Of a stretch of 6,429 nt of DNA, positions 4,627-6,429 are shown piece by piece. The stretch covers positions 1-6,429 of the forward strand of contig JAEWLD010000114.1 in NCBI GenBank assembly GCA_023393485.1, written 5' to 3'. Made by a program: the position numbers and the translations under genes. Source of the stretch: Bacteroidota bacterium. GTDB taxonomy: Bacteria; Bacteroidota; Bacteroidia; Flavobacteriales; Flavobacteriaceae. Within the stretch, counting starts at the first letter, position 1; the number at the start of each line of letters is the position of its first letter. Below the pieces are notes generated by a model. That model was not told where the DNA came from, made no database searches, and worked only from the letters and a program-made list of their open reading frames with translations.

Positions 4627-6018
4627 TTATTGGTTTTTGACGATTTGGGCCATCAGTTCGGCTTCGGCCACGAGCCTGCCGTTGGCGTAGGCGTTGCCTT
4701 GCATGTGGCAAATACCGCGGCGGATAGGTGAAATCAAATCGCATTTAAAAACGAGTGTGTCGCCCGGCGCTACTTTGTATTTGAACTTGACATTGTCGAT
4801 TTTCATAAAGTACGTCAGGTAATTTTCAGGATCTGGCACCGAACTCAAGATCAGGATGCCGCCGGTCTGCGCCATCGCCTCAACGATCAAAACGCCCGGC
4901 ATTACCGGTGCGCCCGGAAAGTGACCAACGAAGAAACTTTCGTTCATCGTCACGTTTTTCAATCCGACCACGTGCGAGTCAGACATTTCGATGATTTTGT
5001 CGACCAGCAAAAACGGTGGACGGTGTGGCAGCATCGTCATGATTTTATTGACGTCCATCAACGGTTCCTTGTGCAAATCATAGCAAGGAACGGTATTCTT
5101 TTGCTCGAGCCTGATGATTTTCTGTAATTTTTTGGCGAACTGCGTGTTGACGAAGTGGCCTGGCTTGTTGGCGATGACTTTTCCTTTGATACGCGTACCG
5201 ACCAGCGCCAGATCACCAACCACATCAAGCAGTTTGTGACGCGCCGCTTCGTTCGGGTAATGCAAAGTCAAATTGTCGAGAATGCCGTTTGGCTTGACTG
5301 AAATATCGTTTTTGCCAAATGCGACCTTGAGGTTTTCCATGGTCTTGCCCGAAATTTCCTTGTCAACGTAAACAATCGCGTTGTTGAGGTCGCCGCCCTT
5401 GATCAGGCCGCTGTCAAGCAGTGTTTCGAGTTCGTGCAAAAAGCTGAAGGTACGCGCGTCGGCGATTTCTTCCTTGAATTCGGCGAGGTTTTTCATCGTC
5501 GCGTTCTGCGTACCGAGAACTTTTGTGCCAAAGTCAACCATTGCAGTGACTTGGTAATCCTCGGCCGGCATCAGGATGATTTCGCTGCCCGAAGCTTCGT
5601 CGGTATAAGAAATCACCTCTTTTACCACATAGTAATTCCGGTCCGCATCCTGTTCTTCGATGCCCGCTTTTTCCAAGGCTTCAACAAAATATTTTGACGA
5701 GCCATCCATGATTGGCGGCTCAGATTCGTTCAATTCAATGATGACATTGTCAAGGTCGCAACCCATACAGGCGGCCAAAACGTGCTCCGACGTCTGGATT
5801 TTGACGCCGCGCTTTTCGAGGTTTGTCCCGCGCTGGGTATTGACCACATAGCTCGCGTCGGCTTCAATGACCGGATGGCCTTCAAGATCGACACGCACAA
5901 AAGTAAAACCGTTGTTTACCGGCGCAGGCTTAAATGTCATTTTCACTTCTTTTCCGGTGTGCAGCCCGACACCGAGGAGTGAAATCTCATTCTTTATGGT
6001 TTTTTGTTTAACCATCAT
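4627..6018 (-). CDS. lpxC/fabZ: Bifunctional UDP-3-O-acyl-GlcNAc deacetylase / 3-hydroxyacyl-ACP dehydratase (LpxC-FabZ fusion)
   Basis: A 463-residue fusion of two complete enzymes. Residues 1 to about 305 are LpxC, the zinc deacetylase that commits the pathway to lipid A: SEHVLAA gives E78 (general base) and zinc ligand H79; HKLLDVVGD gives zinc ligands H261 and D265; GHF gives H288 (general acid). Residues about 320-463 are FabZ, the dehydratase of fatty-acid elongation: LPHRPPFLLVD (330-340), then GHFPGAPVMPGVLIVEAMAQ with catalytic H366 and E380 at the family spacing of 14. A linker of about 15 residues (307-321) joins them. All catalytic residues are present, so both halves should be active. 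The fusion is known from Bacteroidota and is not a sequencing artefact. The first ATG abuts the lpxD stop codon with no gap; a second ATG follows at once, so either may be the start. It joins the enzyme that drains 3-hydroxyacyl-ACP into fatty acids to the step that pulls lipid A synthesis forward. Confidence 0.97.
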   Translation of the reverse strand: MMVKQKTIKNEISLLGVGLHTGKEVKMTFKPAPVNNGFTFVRVDLEGHPVIEADASYVVNTQRGTNLEKRGVKIQTSEHVLAACMGCDLDNVIIELNESEPPIMDGSSKYFVEALEKAGIEEQDADRNYYVVKEVISYTDEASGSEIILMPAEDYQVTAMVDFGTKVLGTQNATMKNLAEFKEEIADARTFSFLHELETLLDSGLIKGGDLNNAIVYVDKEISGKTMENLKVAFGKNDISVKPNGILDNLTLHYPNEAARHKLLDVVGDLALVGTRIKGKVIANKPGHFVNTQFAKKLQKIIRLEQKNTVPCYDLHKEPLMDVNKIMTMLPHRPPFLLVDKIIEMSDSHVVGLKNVTMNESFFVGHFPGAPVMPGVLIVEAMAQTGGILILSSVPDPENYLTYFMKIDNVKFKYKVAPGDTLVFKCDLISPIRRGICHMQGNAYANGRLVAEAELMAQIVKNQ

Positions 6019-6429
6019 TTATTTGTTTATCTGTTTTTTCAATTCTTCTAATTCGGCGACGATCTTCGGCAGGTTGCGGAAATGGACGTAAGACTTGCTG
6101 TAATCGCCATAGCCGAATGATGGCGAACCCTGAACGGTTTCACCGTCGGGAATATTTTTGCCGATGCCCGACTGCGCCTGGACGCGCACATTGTTGCCAA
6201 TGACCAAATGCCCTGCAATGCCGACTTGCCCTCCGATCATGCAATTCTTTCCGATTTTGGTTGAACCCGCGATTCCGGTCTGCGCCGCGATAACGGTGTT
6301 CTCGCCTATTTCGACATTGTGTGCGATTTGGATTTGATTGTCGAGCTTAACCCCGTTGCGGATCACGGTCGAGCCCATCGTGGCACGGTCAATTGTGGTT
6401 CCGGCGCCAACATCGACGCGGTCACCGAT
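6019..6429 (-). CDS. lpxD: UDP-3-O-(3-hydroxyacyl)glucosamine N-acyltransferase, C-terminal part (cut by window edge)
   Basis: The frame is open from the window edge to a stop at 6019, giving the last 136 residues of canonical LpxD, roughly 40% of the protein. An internal ATG at 6378 is not the start: the 17 codons before it ([17 protein letters not shown]) continue the hexapeptide beta helix and match the family. [14 protein letters not shown] carries the catalytic-base histidine (E. coli H239), and [11 protein letters not shown] carries the second conserved histidine (E. coli H276), so this copy has the intact active site, unlike the paralogue at 1947-2876. The C-terminal segment ([20 protein letters not shown]) is the expected ACP-contacting helix. 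LpxD adds the N-linked 3-hydroxyacyl chain to the LpxC product in the cytoplasm. The next gene starts on the base after its stop codon, pointing to one operon with lpxC/fabZ and lpxA. Confidence 0.96.
   Translation of the reverse strand: MGDRVDVGAGTTIDRATMGSTVIRNGVKLDNQIQIAHNVEIGENTVIAAQTGIAGSTKIGKNCMIGGQVGIAGHLVIGNNVRVQAQSGIGKNIPDGETVQGSPSFGYGDYSKSYVHFRNLPKIVAELEELKKQINK

Noticed and set aside
6376..6378. ATG at 6378 as the start of a short 119-residue protein
   Set aside because: The frame is open upstream to the window edge and the extra residues match the LpxD beta helix, so this is an internal methionine of a truncated view of lpxD.

Overview
The window comes from a member of the Bacteroidota, most likely a Flavobacterium-like member of the Flavobacteriaceae. 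The evidence is an LpxC-FabZ fusion, a TAnnTTTG-type promoter in front of sucD, start codons with A/T-rich leaders instead of clear Shine-Dalgarno sites, a surface protein of the flavobacterial leucine-rich-repeat type, and short-period A/T-rich tandem repeats between genes. All seven recognised genes lie on the minus strand, so transcription runs from high to low coordinates.

Region by region, in the direction of transcription. At 6429-3840 lies a tight lipid A block: the C-terminal part of LpxD (cut by the window edge), the bifunctional LpxC/FabZ, and LpxA, with junctions of 0 and 1 nt. A 220-nt gap (3620-3839) follows; it holds period-7 A/T repeats at both ends and a dispersed-repeat-like element with two diverged 38-bp units. 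Next is efp, then a 182-nt gap (2877-3058) occupied by a long inverted repeat built of 8-nt units. After that come a second LpxD-type acyltransferase (lpxD2) and, 14 nt later, a small NTF2/SnoaL-like protein. An 82-nt gap carries a promoter for sucD (succinyl-CoA ligase alpha subunit), which ends at a strong intrinsic terminator. Beyond it begins a secreted EF-hand/leucine-rich-repeat protein that runs off the left edge.

The genes from lpxD to the NTF2-like gene are plausibly one transcript. LpxA, LpxC and LpxD are the first three committed steps of lipid A synthesis. FabZ competes with LpxA and LpxD for 3-hydroxyacyl-ACP, so having FabZ fused to LpxC and next to LpxA places the fatty-acid/lipid A branch point in one unit. 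EF-P is a translation factor with no direct enzymatic link to the pathway. sucD looks like an independent TCA-cycle transcription unit.

The points most worth a second look are (1) the lpxD2 product, which keeps the catalytic-base histidine but has glycine where canonical LpxD has its second active-site histidine; (2) the efp-lpxD2 gap, whose transcript can fold into a stem of about 44 bp in which every unit-to-unit difference is a G-U wobble on the transcribed strand; and (3) the repeat element between lpxA and efp. I see no mobile-element gene, CRISPR array, tRNA or rRNA. Apart from these points the gene content is ordinary core genome; I do not see a new defence or mobile system.
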